NCBI GenBank assembly: GCA_017455565.1
Contig: JAFSZV010000001.1
Span: 1-37,726 of the forward strand
DNA: 37,726 bases
Direction: 5' to 3'
Source of the DNA: Clostridia bacterium
Lineage (GTDB): Bacteria > Bacillota > Clostridia > Oscillospirales > Butyricicoccaceae
The notes beneath the pieces were generated by a model that did no database searches, was not told the DNA's origin, and saw nothing but the letters and a program-made list of their open reading frames with translations. Position numbers and translations under genes: made by a program. Of the stretch, positions 1 through 7,115 are shown in pieces; position 1 is the first letter of the stretch, and each line of letters begins with the position of its first letter.

Positions 1-98
1 CGGGCCGGGTTTCGCCGCATTTTTTGCGAAAAATGGCGGCGGGTCGCGGTGTTTTTGACCATTTTCACACAGAAAACGGCCAAAAACGATTGATAAAC

Positions 99-130
99 AA
101 AATCGCCGTTTCGGCGATTTTGACTTTTTT
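99..130 (+). terminator. rho-independent terminator, first of a tandem pair
   Basis: A perfect 10-bp stem (AAAATCGCCG, loop TTT, CGGCGATTTT) spans 99-121. A run of six T follows at 125-130. Because the stem is symmetrical with A-rich and T-rich ends it could work on both strands. It would end transcription arriving from left of the window. Confidence 0.65.
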
Positions 131-139
131 GACAAGCTG

Positions 140-165
140 AAGCGGCAGCGGAGCTGCCGCTTTTT
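140..165 (+). terminator. rho-independent terminator, second of a tandem pair
   Basis: The arms AAGCGGCAGC (140-149) and GCTGCCGCTT (153-162) enclose the loop GGA, and T residues continue to 165. The stem is GC-rich and perfect. Together with the hairpin just upstream it insulates ruvA from upstream transcription. Confidence 0.75.
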
Positions 166-185
166 CTGCGTTTTCCGGTTGTGTC

Positions 186-220
186 TTGTGCAAAATTGTG
201 ATATCATAACTATATATAGT
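186..220 (+). promoter_or_regulatory. candidate promoter of ruvAB
   Basis: The AT-rich stretch between the terminators and ruvA contains TTGTGC (186-191) and, 19 bases on, TATATA (211-216), with an alternative TATAGT at 215-220. The spacing is longer than ideal. A promoter is expected here because terminators lie just upstream, but the exact boxes are uncertain. Confidence 0.35.
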
Positions 221-247
221 CTTTGAGGAAGGAAATGGGGAACGGCG

Positions 248-850
248 ATGTTTGCGTATATTTCCGGCGAGGTGGCGGCGGTGGATGCCGCCATGGTGAT
301 CATTGACGCGGGCGGGGTGGGCTATGCCCTCAATACTTCCTATCAGTCGGCCCGCTCGGTGCGAGTGGGGGAGAACGCCACTTTTTACACCTATCTGCGT
401 GTGGCGGAAAATATCTTTGAGCTTTACGGCTTTGCGCGGAAAGAGGAACTGGAATGCTTCAAACAGCTTCTCACCGTTTCCGGCGTGGGGCCTAAGGCGG
501 CGCTGGCCGTTTTGGGTGCGGCGACGCCGGAAAAGCTGGCGCTCTGCGTGATCTCCGGCGACGAAAAGACCCTGACGGCCGCCCCCGGCGTGGGCAAAAA
601 ACTGGCCCAGCGCATCCTTTTGGAGATGAAGGACAAGATGAGCCGCGATCAACTGGAATCGGCCTCCGGCGGAGGGATCGAGCTTCCGGCGGCCGGAGCC
701 CCCGGCGGGACGGCAGTGGAGGACGCGCTGGCCGCGCTGGCGGTGCTGGGCTATCCCCGCGCCGTGGCGGTATCGGCCCTGCAGGGCGTTCAGACCGAGG
801 GTATGGCCACCGACGAGATCGTTCGCGCCGCCCTCAAGCGGCTGTTTTAA
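248..850 (+). CDS. ruvA: Holliday junction branch migration protein RuvA
   Basis: RuvA binds four-way DNA junctions as a tetramer and loads the RuvB motor during recombinational repair. The 200-aa protein has the usual family length. It starts with the N-terminal OB-fold (MFAYISGEV, then a GGVGY stretch near residues 22-26). The two helix-hairpin-helix signatures follow: VSGVGPKAAL near residues 76-85 and APGVGKKLAQ near 111-120. A Gly/Ala/Pro-rich linker then leads to the C-terminal domain that contacts RuvB (about residues 155-200). The ATG follows a purine-rich GGAAATGGGG site. ruvB starts 12 bases downstream, so the two are cotranscribed. Family identity is clear from these motifs and the neighbour. 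Confidence 0.97.
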   Translation: MFAYISGEVAAVDAAMVIIDAGGVGYALNTSYQSARSVRVGENATFYTYLRVAENIFELYGFARKEELECFKQLLTVSGVGPKAALAVLGAATPEKLALCVISGDEKTLTAAPGVGKKLAQRILLEMKDKMSRDQLESASGGGIELPAAGAPGGTAVEDALAALAVLGYPRAVAVSALQGVQTEGMATDEIVRAALKRLF

Positions 851-862
851 GGGGGACGGGAT

Positions 863-1897
863 ATGGCTATCGAATTTGGACAGGCGCTGGAGGAAGAGCA
901 GCGAATCGTTTCCTCCGCCCTGCGGGAAGAGGATCAGGAGGCGGGGCTCCGCCCGCATTTTCTCACGGAATATACTGGGCAGGAAAAGATCAAGGACAAT
1001 CTCCGGGTCTATATCCAGGCCGCCAGACTGCGGGGCGAGCCGCTGGACCATGTGCTGCTTTACGGCCCGCCGGGTCTGGGCAAGACCACGCTGGCGGGCG
1101 TCATCGCCAACGAGATGGGGGTCAATATCCGCGTCACCTCCGGCCCCGCCATCGAAAAGGCGGGCGATCTGGCGGCCCTGCTCACCAATCTCAATGAAAA
1201 CGACGTGCTCTTCATCGACGAGATCCACCGCCTCAACCGCGCCGTGGAAGAGGTGCTCTATCCCGCCATGGAGGATTACGCGCTGGATATCATCATCGGC
1301 AAGGGCCCCGCGGCCCGCTCGATCCGGCTGGATCTGCCCCGCTTTACTCTCATCGGCGCCACCACCCGGGCGGGGCAGCTTTCCTCCCCCCTGCGGGATC
1401 GGTTCGGCGTCCATCTGCGGCTGGAGCTGTATACCCCCGAGGAGCTGCAGCGCATCGTCACCCGCACGGCGGGCATTTTGGGTGTGGACATCGTGCCCGG
1501 CGGCGCACTGGAGATCGCCCGCCGCTCCCGCGGGACGCCCCGCATCGCCAACCGCATCCTCAAGCGGGTGCGGGACTTCGCCCAGGTCAGGGGCAGCGGA
1601 AAGGTGGATCAGGCCACGGCGGACATGGCGCTTTCGGCGCTGGAGATCGACCGGCTGGGGCTGGACGGCGTAGACCGCCGTATGCTGGAGAGCATCATTG
1701 TCAATTTCCGCGGCGGGCCGGTTGGTCTGGAAACGCTGGCCGCCACCATCGGCGAGGAGGCCGTGACGCTGGAGGACGTTTACGAGCCGTATCTCTTGCA
1801 GATCGGCTTTTTGAACCGCACGCCCCGGGGCCGCTGCGTCACTCCGAAGGCTTACGATCATCTGGGCATCCCCTTCCACGGACAGTTGGAAATGTGA
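863..1897 (+). CDS. ruvB: Holliday junction branch migration helicase RuvB
   Basis: RuvB is the hexameric AAA+ ATPase that drives branch migration with RuvA. The 344-aa protein carries a Walker A motif GPPGLGKT at residues 68-75 and a Walker B DEIH at 119-122. Other visible parts are the sensor 1 region (GATTRAG near 167-173), the arginine-finger and sensor 2 region (RGTPRIANR near 214-222) and the C-terminal winged helix ([10 protein letters not shown] near 319-328). Length and motif order are normal for the family. The GGGGGACGGG site upstream supports this ATG. It forms an operon with ruvA. The following gene starts 16 bases after the stop and may be read through from the same transcript. 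Confidence 0.98.
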   Translation: MAIEFGQALEEEQRIVSSALREEDQEAGLRPHFLTEYTGQEKIKDNLRVYIQAARLRGEPLDHVLLYGPPGLGKTTLAGVIANEMGVNIRVTSGPAIEKAGDLAALLTNLNENDVLFIDEIHRLNRAVEEVLYPAMEDYALDIIIGKGPAARSIRLDLPRFTLIGATTRAGQLSSPLRDRFGVHLRLELYTPEELQRIVTRTAGILGVDIVPGGALEIARRSRGTPRIANRILKRVRDFAQVRGSGKVDQATADMALSALEIDRLGLDGVDRRMLESIIVNFRGGPVGLETLAATIGEEAVTLEDVYEPYLLQIGFLNRTPRGRCVTPKAYDHLGIPFHGQLEM

Positions 1898-1913
1898 GGA
1901 AGGAAAGACCAAT

Positions 1914-2453
1914 ATGCAGTATGCAATAGAAATGTATTACGATCCTGCGACCGAACGAAATCTGTTTCGGCTTGCCAAACGGGTGGCCGATGAAAAACTG
2001 AGCCAAACGTTTTTGAAATGGAAAACCCGGCCGCATCTCACGCTGGCCTGCTTCAACGATGTGGATGAGCAGGCTTGCATGGAGCGGCTGAAAGCGTTTG
2101 CCAAAACCCATAAGACAATGCCTGTGGAGATCGCTTCAGTGGGAATGTTCAACGATACGAGAACGATTTTTGCTTCTCCCGTCATGAATGGGGAACTGTA
2201 TCGCTTTCAAAAAGAACTGCATGTGTGCTTAAGCGGCTTTGACACGACCGGATGGGAGTGGTATTGCCCCGACCGATGGGTGCCGCATTGCACCTTGGCG
2301 CTTACCAAAGAAGACGGCGACGACGCTTTTTACCGGGCCAGCGAGCTGATTTTGCGGGAATTTCGGAAAATAAGCGGCACGCTTGTTTCCGTCGGATTGG
2401 TGAAAATAACCTTTCCGGTGCGGGAAATCGGTATTGCTGAACTGGAAGGGTAA
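1914..2453 (+). CDS. 2H phosphoesterase / 2'-5' RNA ligase family protein
   Basis: This 179-aa protein has the two HxTx signatures of the 2H phosphoesterase superfamily: PHLTLACF near residues 42-49 and PHCTLAL near 124-130. The two histidines form the catalytic pair in this fold, which includes LigT/ThpR-type 2',3'-cyclic phosphodiesterases and 2'-5' RNA ligases. The true substrate cannot be told from sequence. The gene follows ruvB by 16 bases with a GAGGAAGGAAAG site. Codon use is visibly AT-richer than in ruvB and glmM (many AAA, TTT and ATT codons), so this gene and the small one after it may be later additions between ruvB and glmM. Family call is strong, function is open. Confidence 0.85.
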   Translation: MQYAIEMYYDPATERNLFRLAKRVADEKLSQTFLKWKTRPHLTLACFNDVDEQACMERLKAFAKTHKTMPVEIASVGMFNDTRTIFASPVMNGELYRFQKELHVCLSGFDTTGWEWYCPDRWVPHCTLALTKEDGDDAFYRASELILREFRKISGTLVSVGLVKITFPVREIGIAELEG

Positions 2454-2509
2454 GCCAAATTTGCTGTGCGGCGCCCGCGCCGCGCATTATAAAAGAAAGG
2501 AACATCACA

Positions 2510-2704
2510 ATGCACATGGAATCCTTGGAACAGGAAAAGAACGGAAAGAAAGCGGTAATCAAAAAAACCGTGAAGAGCGGTATTTCTTTCGGCAGCGCGC
2601 TGGCCATGATAATCAGCTATTCGGCGTGGCATTCCATTGGTTGGGCGATCTTTCACGGGCTGCTGGGATGGGTTTATGTGATTTATTATATCATTCGATA
2701 TTGA
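2510..2704 (+). CDS. small conserved membrane protein (paralogue of the one at 37117)
   Basis: The predicted protein has 64 residues. About 22 residues are polar and lysine-rich. A hydrophobic, aromatic-rich stretch follows (residues about 26-61) with the signature AWHSIGWAIFHGLLGW and the end YYIIRY. It probably makes one long or two short membrane segments. No known function is recognised. Its core matches almost residue for residue the 56-aa protein encoded at 37117-37287, so both are likely real. A GAAAGGAAC ribosome-binding site lies 8 bases before the first ATG. A second in-frame ATG two codons on is too far from it. Codon use is AT-rich, like the preceding 2H gene. Confidence 0.8.
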   Translation: MHMESLEQEKNGKKAVIKKTVKSGISFGSALAMIISYSAWHSIGWAIFHGLLGWVYVIYYIIRY

Positions 2705-2716
2705 TTTCCAGTCTGT

Positions 2717-2747
2717 GCGGACGGCGTGGGAGCGCCCCGCCGTCTGC
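2717..2747 (+). terminator. hairpin between the small membrane gene and glmM
   Basis: The arms at 2717-2726 and 2738-2747 form a 10-bp GC-rich stem with one G-T pair and an 11-base loop. No T run follows (CTCTGACC comes next), so it is either a weak terminator or an mRNA-stabilising hairpin ahead of glmM. Confidence 0.35.
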
Positions 2748-2780
2748 CTCTGACCGGACGAACGAAAAGGAGCGCAGGAT

Positions 2781-4136
2781 ATGAAATATTTCGGAACCGA
2801 CGGCATCCGCGGCAAGGCAAACGAAGAACTGGACGCCGTCCTGGCATATCAGACCGGCGTGGCGCTGGGAGCCGTTTTAGAGCAGGAACTCAGCCGTAAG
2901 CCGCTGGTGTATATCGGGCGGGACACCCGCCTTTCCGGCGGGATGCTGGAGGCGGCGCTGACGGCGGGGCTTTGCGCCGCCGGGGCGAACGTCACCTCTC
3001 TGGGCGTGCTTCCCACGCCGGCAGTGGCCTATCTTACCGGCTCCACCACCGACGCTGACGCGGGTATTGTGATTTCCGCCAGCCACAATCCCTTTGACGA
3101 CAACGGCATCAAAATATTCGGCGGTGCGGGCTATAAGCTCACAGACGCGCAGGAGGAGCAGATGGAAAGCTATATCGACGCGCCTCCCGCCGCGCGCAAG
3201 ACCGGCGCGGAGCTGGGCGCCGTTCTGCCCTTTGACGGCGACCCCGTGGAGGCCTATGTCCGCCATCTGACCGACAGCGCCCCCTGCCGGCTCAACGGTA
3301 TGCGCATCGCGGTAGACTGCGCCAACGGCGCCGCCTCGGCCACGGCGGAAAAGTTGTTTTACGCCCTGGGTGCCGACGCTTATCTCATCAACCGCACCCC
3401 CGACGGGGTCAACATCAATGAAAATTGCGGCAGCACCCATATCCAGAGGCTGCAGGAGATCGTGCGCGGCGGCGGATTTGCCGCGGGCGCGGCCTTCGAC
3501 GGCGACGCCGACCGCTGCCTGATGGTAGACGAAACCGGCGAGGTCATCGACGGCGACCACATCATCGGCATCCTTGCCGCCCGGATGCAAAAGACCGGGA
3601 AGCTCAAGGGCGGTGTGGTGGGCACCATCCTCACCAATCTGGGGCTCCACGCCTTTTTGCAGGAAAACGGCATCCCCGTTTTGTCTACCCAGGTGGGCGA
3701 CCGCTATGTGCTGGAAAAGATGCGGGAGCAGGGCTGGAACATCGGCGGCGAGCAGTCGGGACATGTGATCCTTTCGGACTTTGCCACCACCGGCGACGGC
3801 CAGCTCACGGCGGTGCAGTTCCTCTGCGCCCTGAAATCCGGCGGCCAGTCGGCCGGCGAGCTCAACCGCGGGATCGAGAGCTTTCCTCAGATCTCGGTGA
3901 ACGTGCCGGTGGACAACGGGCTGAAATCCCGGGTGGCCCAGCTTCCCGCCGTCAGGCAGGTGGGCGAGGAGATCGCCGCTTCCTTCGGCGGCGCGGGGCG
4001 GGTGGTCATCCGTCCCTCGGGCACCGAGCCCAAGGTGCGCGTCATGGTAGAGGGCCGGGAGCTTGCGCAGGTGAAGCTGCTGGCCGAAAAGGCCGCGCAG
4101 ACGGTGCGGGAGGCCGTTGCCGCCATACAGGAATGA
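2781..4136 (+). CDS. glmM: phosphoglucosamine mutase
   Basis: GlmM converts glucosamine-6-phosphate to glucosamine-1-phosphate on the route to UDP-GlcNAc, the precursor of peptidoglycan. The 451-aa protein begins with the diagnostic KYFGTDGIRG. It has the phosphoserine loop SASHNP with the active serine at residue 101, the metal-binding loop DGDADR at 240-245, and the C-terminal phosphate-binding loop RPSGTEPK at 411-418. These distinguish GlmM from phosphomannomutases together with length. AAAAGGAG lies before the ATG. The next gene in the pathway direction, glmS, makes its substrate and lies just downstream behind a glmS ribozyme, so the two steps are physically linked but can be regulated apart. 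Confidence 0.97.
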   Translation: MKYFGTDGIRGKANEELDAVLAYQTGVALGAVLEQELSRKPLVYIGRDTRLSGGMLEAALTAGLCAAGANVTSLGVLPTPAVAYLTGSTTDADAGIVISASHNPFDDNGIKIFGGAGYKLTDAQEEQMESYIDAPPAARKTGAELGAVLPFDGDPVEAYVRHLTDSAPCRLNGMRIAVDCANGAASATAEKLFYALGADAYLINRTPDGVNINENCGSTHIQRLQEIVRGGGFAAGAAFDGDADRCLMVDETGEVIDGDHIIGILAARMQKTGKLKGGVVGTILTNLGLHAFLQENGIPVLSTQVGDRYVLEKMREQGWNIGGEQSGHVILSDFATTGDGQLTAVQFLCALKSGGQSAGELNRGIESFPQISVNVPVDNGLKSRVAQLPAVRQVGEEIAASFGGAGRVVIRPSGTEPKVRVMVEGRELAQVKLLAEKAAQTVREAVAAIQE

Positions 4137-4138
4137 TC

Positions 4139-4154
4139 CGCCCAAGCGTGGGCG
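4139..4154 (+). other. short hairpin between glmM and the glmS ribozyme
   Basis: CGCCCA (4139-4144) pairs with TGGGCG (4149-4154) around a four-base loop, three bases after the glmM stop. No T run follows, so it is not a good terminator. It may protect the glmM 3' end after ribozyme cleavage, which is an inference. Confidence 0.3.
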
Positions 4155-4189
4155 AGGCGATAGATAGTCTGAGAGAAAGGGGGCCGCAA

Positions 4190-4341
4190 AAAAGCGCCGG
4201 AGCCGGGCGGGCATGCACCGGCTGACGAGGACGGAGGTTGCGCGAAAGCGCGAAAATCGAAAGGTTCGGCGGATGCCTCCCGCCCTGCCGCGGGGCGAAA
4301 GCGCCGTTTCAAAGCCACAGGGCGACCGGTGGGACAAAGGA
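4190..4341 (+). ncRNA. glmS ribozyme (glucosamine-6-phosphate riboswitch)
   Basis: The leader of glmS carries the conserved blocks of the glmS self-cleaving ribozyme in the right order. The cleavage-site segment AAAGCGCC is at 4191-4198, with the expected cut between A4193 and G4194. GACGAGG lies at 4224-4230 and TCGGCGGATGCCTCC at 4266-4280. The closing GGGACAAAGG is at 4331-4340. In the known mechanism glucosamine-6-phosphate is a cofactor for cleavage. The cut exposes a 5'-OH end that is degraded, lowering GlmS when its product is plentiful. Position directly upstream of glmS confirms the call. Coordinates are the conserved core. Confidence 0.95.
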
Positions 4342-4391
4342 CGGCGCGCGCGGTGCAGAAAACAGGCTTTTTTCTGAAAAGGAGTTTTGAT

Positions 4392-6227
4392 ATGTGCGGA
4401 ATCGTAGGTTATGTGGGAAAGCGGCAGGCCGTTCCCATTTTGCTGCAGGGCTTGTATAAGCTGGAATACCGGGGTTATGACTCGGCGGGGGTGGCCCTGC
4501 TGGAGGAGAAGGGCCTGCAGGTGGTCAAGACCCGGGGCCGCATCCGGGAGCTGGATGAGCTGCTGGAGAAAAAGGGCCCCTTTGCCGCCGCCTGCGGCAT
4601 CGGGCACACCCGCTGGGCTACCCACGGCGCGCCCAGCGACGTCAATTCCCACCCCCATCTCAGCGCGGGGGGGAAATTCGCCGTCATCCACAACGGTATC
4701 ATTGAAAATTACGCGGAGATCAAGGAGTATCTGATCCATCAGGGCGTGCACTTCCGCTCGGAGACCGACACCGAGGTGGTGGCGCAGCTTCTGGAATTCT
4801 ACTATAATGAATGTCACGACTTTTTTGAGGCGGTGGGCCGCGTGCTGCGGCGCATCGAGGGGGCTTATGCCCTGGGGATGCTGTGCGAGGACTGCCCGGG
4901 CACCCTCATCGCCGCCCGCAAGGACGCCCCGCTGCTGCTGGGCTACGGCGAGGGCGAGAATTTCATCGCCTCGGACGTGACGGCGCTTTTGCGCTATACC
5001 CGCGAGGTTTCTTATATGGAAGACGGCGAGGTGGCCGTCCTCACCAAAGACGGCGTGCAGGTCTTCGACGCCCTGCAGCAGCCCGTGGAAAAGGCGCGGC
5101 ATCACATCGACTGGGAGGTCTCGGCGGCGGAAAAGGGCGGCTATCCCCATTTCATGCTCAAGGAGATCTTCGAGCAGCCCGAGGCGCTGCGGCGCACCAT
5201 CTCCCCCCGGCTGAAGGAGGGTAGGGTGGTTTTGGAGGACATGAAGCTGACGCCGGAGCAGATCCGCGGCTTTACCAAGGTCTTTATCGTGGCCTGCGGC
5301 TCGTCGTATCATGTGGGCATGCTGGGGAAATATACCCTGGAGCATCTCACCCGGCGCAGCGTGGAGGTCTGTCTGGCCTCTGAGTTCCGGTACAGCGACC
5401 CCATCGTGGACGAAAAGACGCTGGTCATCGTCATCAGCCAGTCGGGTGAAACGCTGGACACCATGGCGGCCCTGCGGGAGGCTAAGGCCCGGGGGGCCTA
5501 TATCCTCTCCATCGTCAATGTGGTGGGCTCCTCCATCGCCCGGGAATCGGACGACGTGATCTATACCTGGGCCGGGCCCGAGATCGCCGTGGCCACCACC
5601 AAGGCCTATTCCACCCAGCTTGCCGTTTTGGACATGATCGGCCTGTGCTTCGGCGAGGTGCTGGGCACCGTGGACCCGGCGGAATACCGGGCGGTGACGG
5701 CCGAGCTGCAAAAGCTTCCCGAAAAGCTGGAGAGCGTGCTGGCCCGCTGCGAGGACATCCAGCGGTATGCCGCCGAATATTTCAACCACGAGTCGATCTT
5801 CTTTATCGGGCGCAATCTGGATTACGCCCTGGGGCTGGAGGGCTCGCTCAAGCTGAAGGAGATCTCCTATATCCATTCTGAGGCCTATGCCTCCGGCGAG
5901 CTCAAGCACGGCACCATCTCTCTCATTGAAGACGGCACGCTGGTGGTGGCGCTGGGGACCTATGACGCCCTGTTCGACAAGGCCATGAGCAATATCATCG
6001 AGGTCAAGGCCCGGGGGGCCGACGTGCTGGCCCTGACCACCGAGCGCCGCCGCGCCGAGATGGAGAAGACGGCCTCGGCCGTGCTCACCGTCCCCAACAC
6101 CGTCCCCATGCTGCTGCCCAGTCTGGGCGTGGTGCCCCTGCAGCTCTTCGCCTATTATATGGCGCTGCAGCGGGGCTGCGACGTGGATAAGCCGCGGAAT
6201 CTGGCAAAGAGCGTCACGGTAGAATAA
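4392..6227 (+). CDS. glmS: glutamine--fructose-6-phosphate aminotransferase (isomerising)
   Basis: GlmS makes glucosamine-6-phosphate from fructose-6-phosphate and glutamine, the first committed step to UDP-GlcNAc. The start is fixed by MCGIVGY: the cysteine after the removed methionine is the glutaminase nucleophile, and an AAAAGGAG site precedes it. A longer in-frame extension reaching back to 4329 runs into the ribozyme and is rejected. The 611-aa protein has the glutamine amidotransferase class II domain (about 2-230), two SIS sugar-isomerase domains (including SQSGETLDT) and the canonical C-terminus NLAKSVTVE. It is controlled by the ribozyme in its leader and acts just before GlmM. Confidence 0.98.
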   Translation: MCGIVGYVGKRQAVPILLQGLYKLEYRGYDSAGVALLEEKGLQVVKTRGRIRELDELLEKKGPFAAACGIGHTRWATHGAPSDVNSHPHLSAGGKFAVIHNGIIENYAEIKEYLIHQGVHFRSETDTEVVAQLLEFYYNECHDFFEAVGRVLRRIEGAYALGMLCEDCPGTLIAARKDAPLLLGYGEGENFIASDVTALLRYTREVSYMEDGEVAVLTKDGVQVFDALQQPVEKARHHIDWEVSAAEKGGYPHFMLKEIFEQPEALRRTISPRLKEGRVVLEDMKLTPEQIRGFTKVFIVACGSSYHVGMLGKYTLEHLTRRSVEVCLASEFRYSDPIVDEKTLVIVISQSGETLDTMAALREAKARGAYILSIVNVVGSSIARESDDVIYTWAGPEIAVATTKAYSTQLAVLDMIGLCFGEVLGTVDPAEYRAVTAELQKLPEKLESVLARCEDIQRYAAEYFNHESIFFIGRNLDYALGLEGSLKLKEISYIHSEAYASGELKHGTISLIEDGTLVVALGTYDALFDKAMSNIIEVKARGADVLALTTERRRAEMEKTASAVLTVPNTVPMLLPSLGVVPLQLFAYYMALQRGCDVDKPRNLAKSVTVE

Positions 6228-6236
6228 ACATGAAAC

Positions 6237-6264
6237 GTCCCGCCGCATCTGCGGCGGGACATTT
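6237..6264 (+). terminator. hairpin terminator after glmS
   Basis: GTCCCGCCGC (6237-6246) and GCGGCGGGAC (6251-6260) form a perfect 10-bp stem with loop ATCT. Only a short ATTT follows, so termination may be partial and the next gene could get some read-through. Confidence 0.55.
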
Positions 6265-6282
6265 GGATAAAAGGAGCACGGT

Positions 6283-7071
6283 ATGCGGCAAACAGAACTG
6301 CGGTTTGATCCCGGCGCGTTTCCTCCGGAGCTGCGCCCGCTGCTGCGGGGCGCACGGCTGTTTGACAGCAGCTGTTCCCAGGCGGCGCGGGTGTGGCGCG
6401 TTTTAGGAAAAGAAGATTGCTATCTCAAGCGGAGCGGGCCGGGGACGCTGGCGCGGGAGGCGGAGATGACCCGCTTTTTTCATCAAAAGGGCATGGCGGC
6501 AGAGGTGCTGTGCTATCTCTCCGGCGAAAGCGACTGGCTGGCGACACGCGCCCTTCCGGGCCGGGACGGCATTGCGGAGGAATATTTGGAAAGCCCCCGG
6601 CGGCTGTGCCTTCGGATGGGGGAGCTGCTGCGGGAGCTTCACGGCTCGGAACTGGAGGGCTGCCCCGTGCCCGACCAGACGGGGGCGTATCTTGCCGCCG
6701 TGGAGCGGGGGATCGCGCATGGGGTCTGGAGCCCCTCGAAGACGGTAGAGGCCCGCTTCCCGTGGAAAGACCGGCAGGAGGCGGCGGACGCCGCCCGGAA
6801 ATACGGCCCGCGCCTTGCGCGAAACACGCTGATCCACGGGGATTTTTGCCTGCCCAACGTCATTCTGGACGATTGGCGGCTGTCCGGCTATATCGATCTG
6901 GACAGCGGCGGCGCGGGCGATAAGCACATCGACCTGTATTGGATGGTCTGGTCGCTGACCTTTAATCTGAAGGACGGCCGGTGGGGCGATGTATTTCTCG
7001 ACGCCTACGGGCGAAAGGATGTTCAGCCTGAGCTGCTCCGCGCCGTGGCCGCCTGCGAATGCTTCGGATAA
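6283..7071 (+). CDS. APH(3')-like aminoglycoside phosphotransferase family protein
   Basis: This 262-aa protein has the kinase-like fold motifs of the APH family. These are the catalytic loop HGDFCLPN (H185, D187, N192), which matches the HGDxCLPN form typical of APH(3'), and a metal-binding aspartate in GYIDLDSGG (D205), followed by DKHIDLYW. APH(3') enzymes phosphorylate kanamycin-type antibiotics. Related chromosomal proteins act on other small molecules, so resistance is only a possibility. AAAAGGAG precedes the ATG. It is the last plus-strand gene before a strong terminator and faces the EamA gene. Length is close to the roughly 265 aa of known APH(3') enzymes. Confidence 0.8.
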   Translation: MRQTELRFDPGAFPPELRPLLRGARLFDSSCSQAARVWRVLGKEDCYLKRSGPGTLAREAEMTRFFHQKGMAAEVLCYLSGESDWLATRALPGRDGIAEEYLESPRRLCLRMGELLRELHGSELEGCPVPDQTGAYLAAVERGIAHGVWSPSKTVEARFPWKDRQEAADAARKYGPRLARNTLIHGDFCLPNVILDDWRLSGYIDLDSGGAGDKHIDLYWMVWSLTFNLKDGRWGDVFLDAYGRKDVQPELLRAVAACECFG

Positions 7072-7073
7072 GG

Positions 7074-7105
7074 AAAGCCCCCCGGCATGGCTGGGGGGGC
7101 TTTTT
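7074..7105. terminator. terminator between convergent genes
   Basis: AAAGCCCCCC (7074-7083) and GGGGGGCTTT (7094-7103) form a 10-bp stem, with T residues to 7105. The A-rich start gives the minus strand a T run too, so it can end both the kinase gene and the converging EamA gene. Confidence 0.85.
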
Positions 7106-7115
7106 CATGTTTTGA

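Larger units (their letters stand above)
1..165. other. left-edge non-coding region with three inverted repeats
   Basis: No gene can be assigned here. Three inverted repeats follow each other. The first is at 13-24 and 29-41 with one bulged base. The other two are the terminator-like hairpins listed separately. One frame is open from base 1 to a TGA at 91-93 and could be the tail of an upstream gene, but its translation has no recognisable motif and another frame stays open to about 140. RuvC often lies upstream of ruvA in Clostridia, but nothing here looks like a RuvC C-terminus. Confidence 0.4.

Noticed and set aside
1..93. C-terminal part of RuvC
   Set aside because: The open frame shows no RuvC features, and two other frames are also open for a while.
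65..1912. A long antisense frame opposite ruvAB
   Set aside because: Low-complexity translation with no family features. It covers both ruv genes and the terminators.
2877..6248. An antisense open frame of more than 1100 codons opposite glmM and glmS
   Set aside because: It is a by-product of high GC at third codon positions in the sense genes. Its translation is His/Gly/Gln-rich without motifs, and it crosses the ribozyme and two proven genes.
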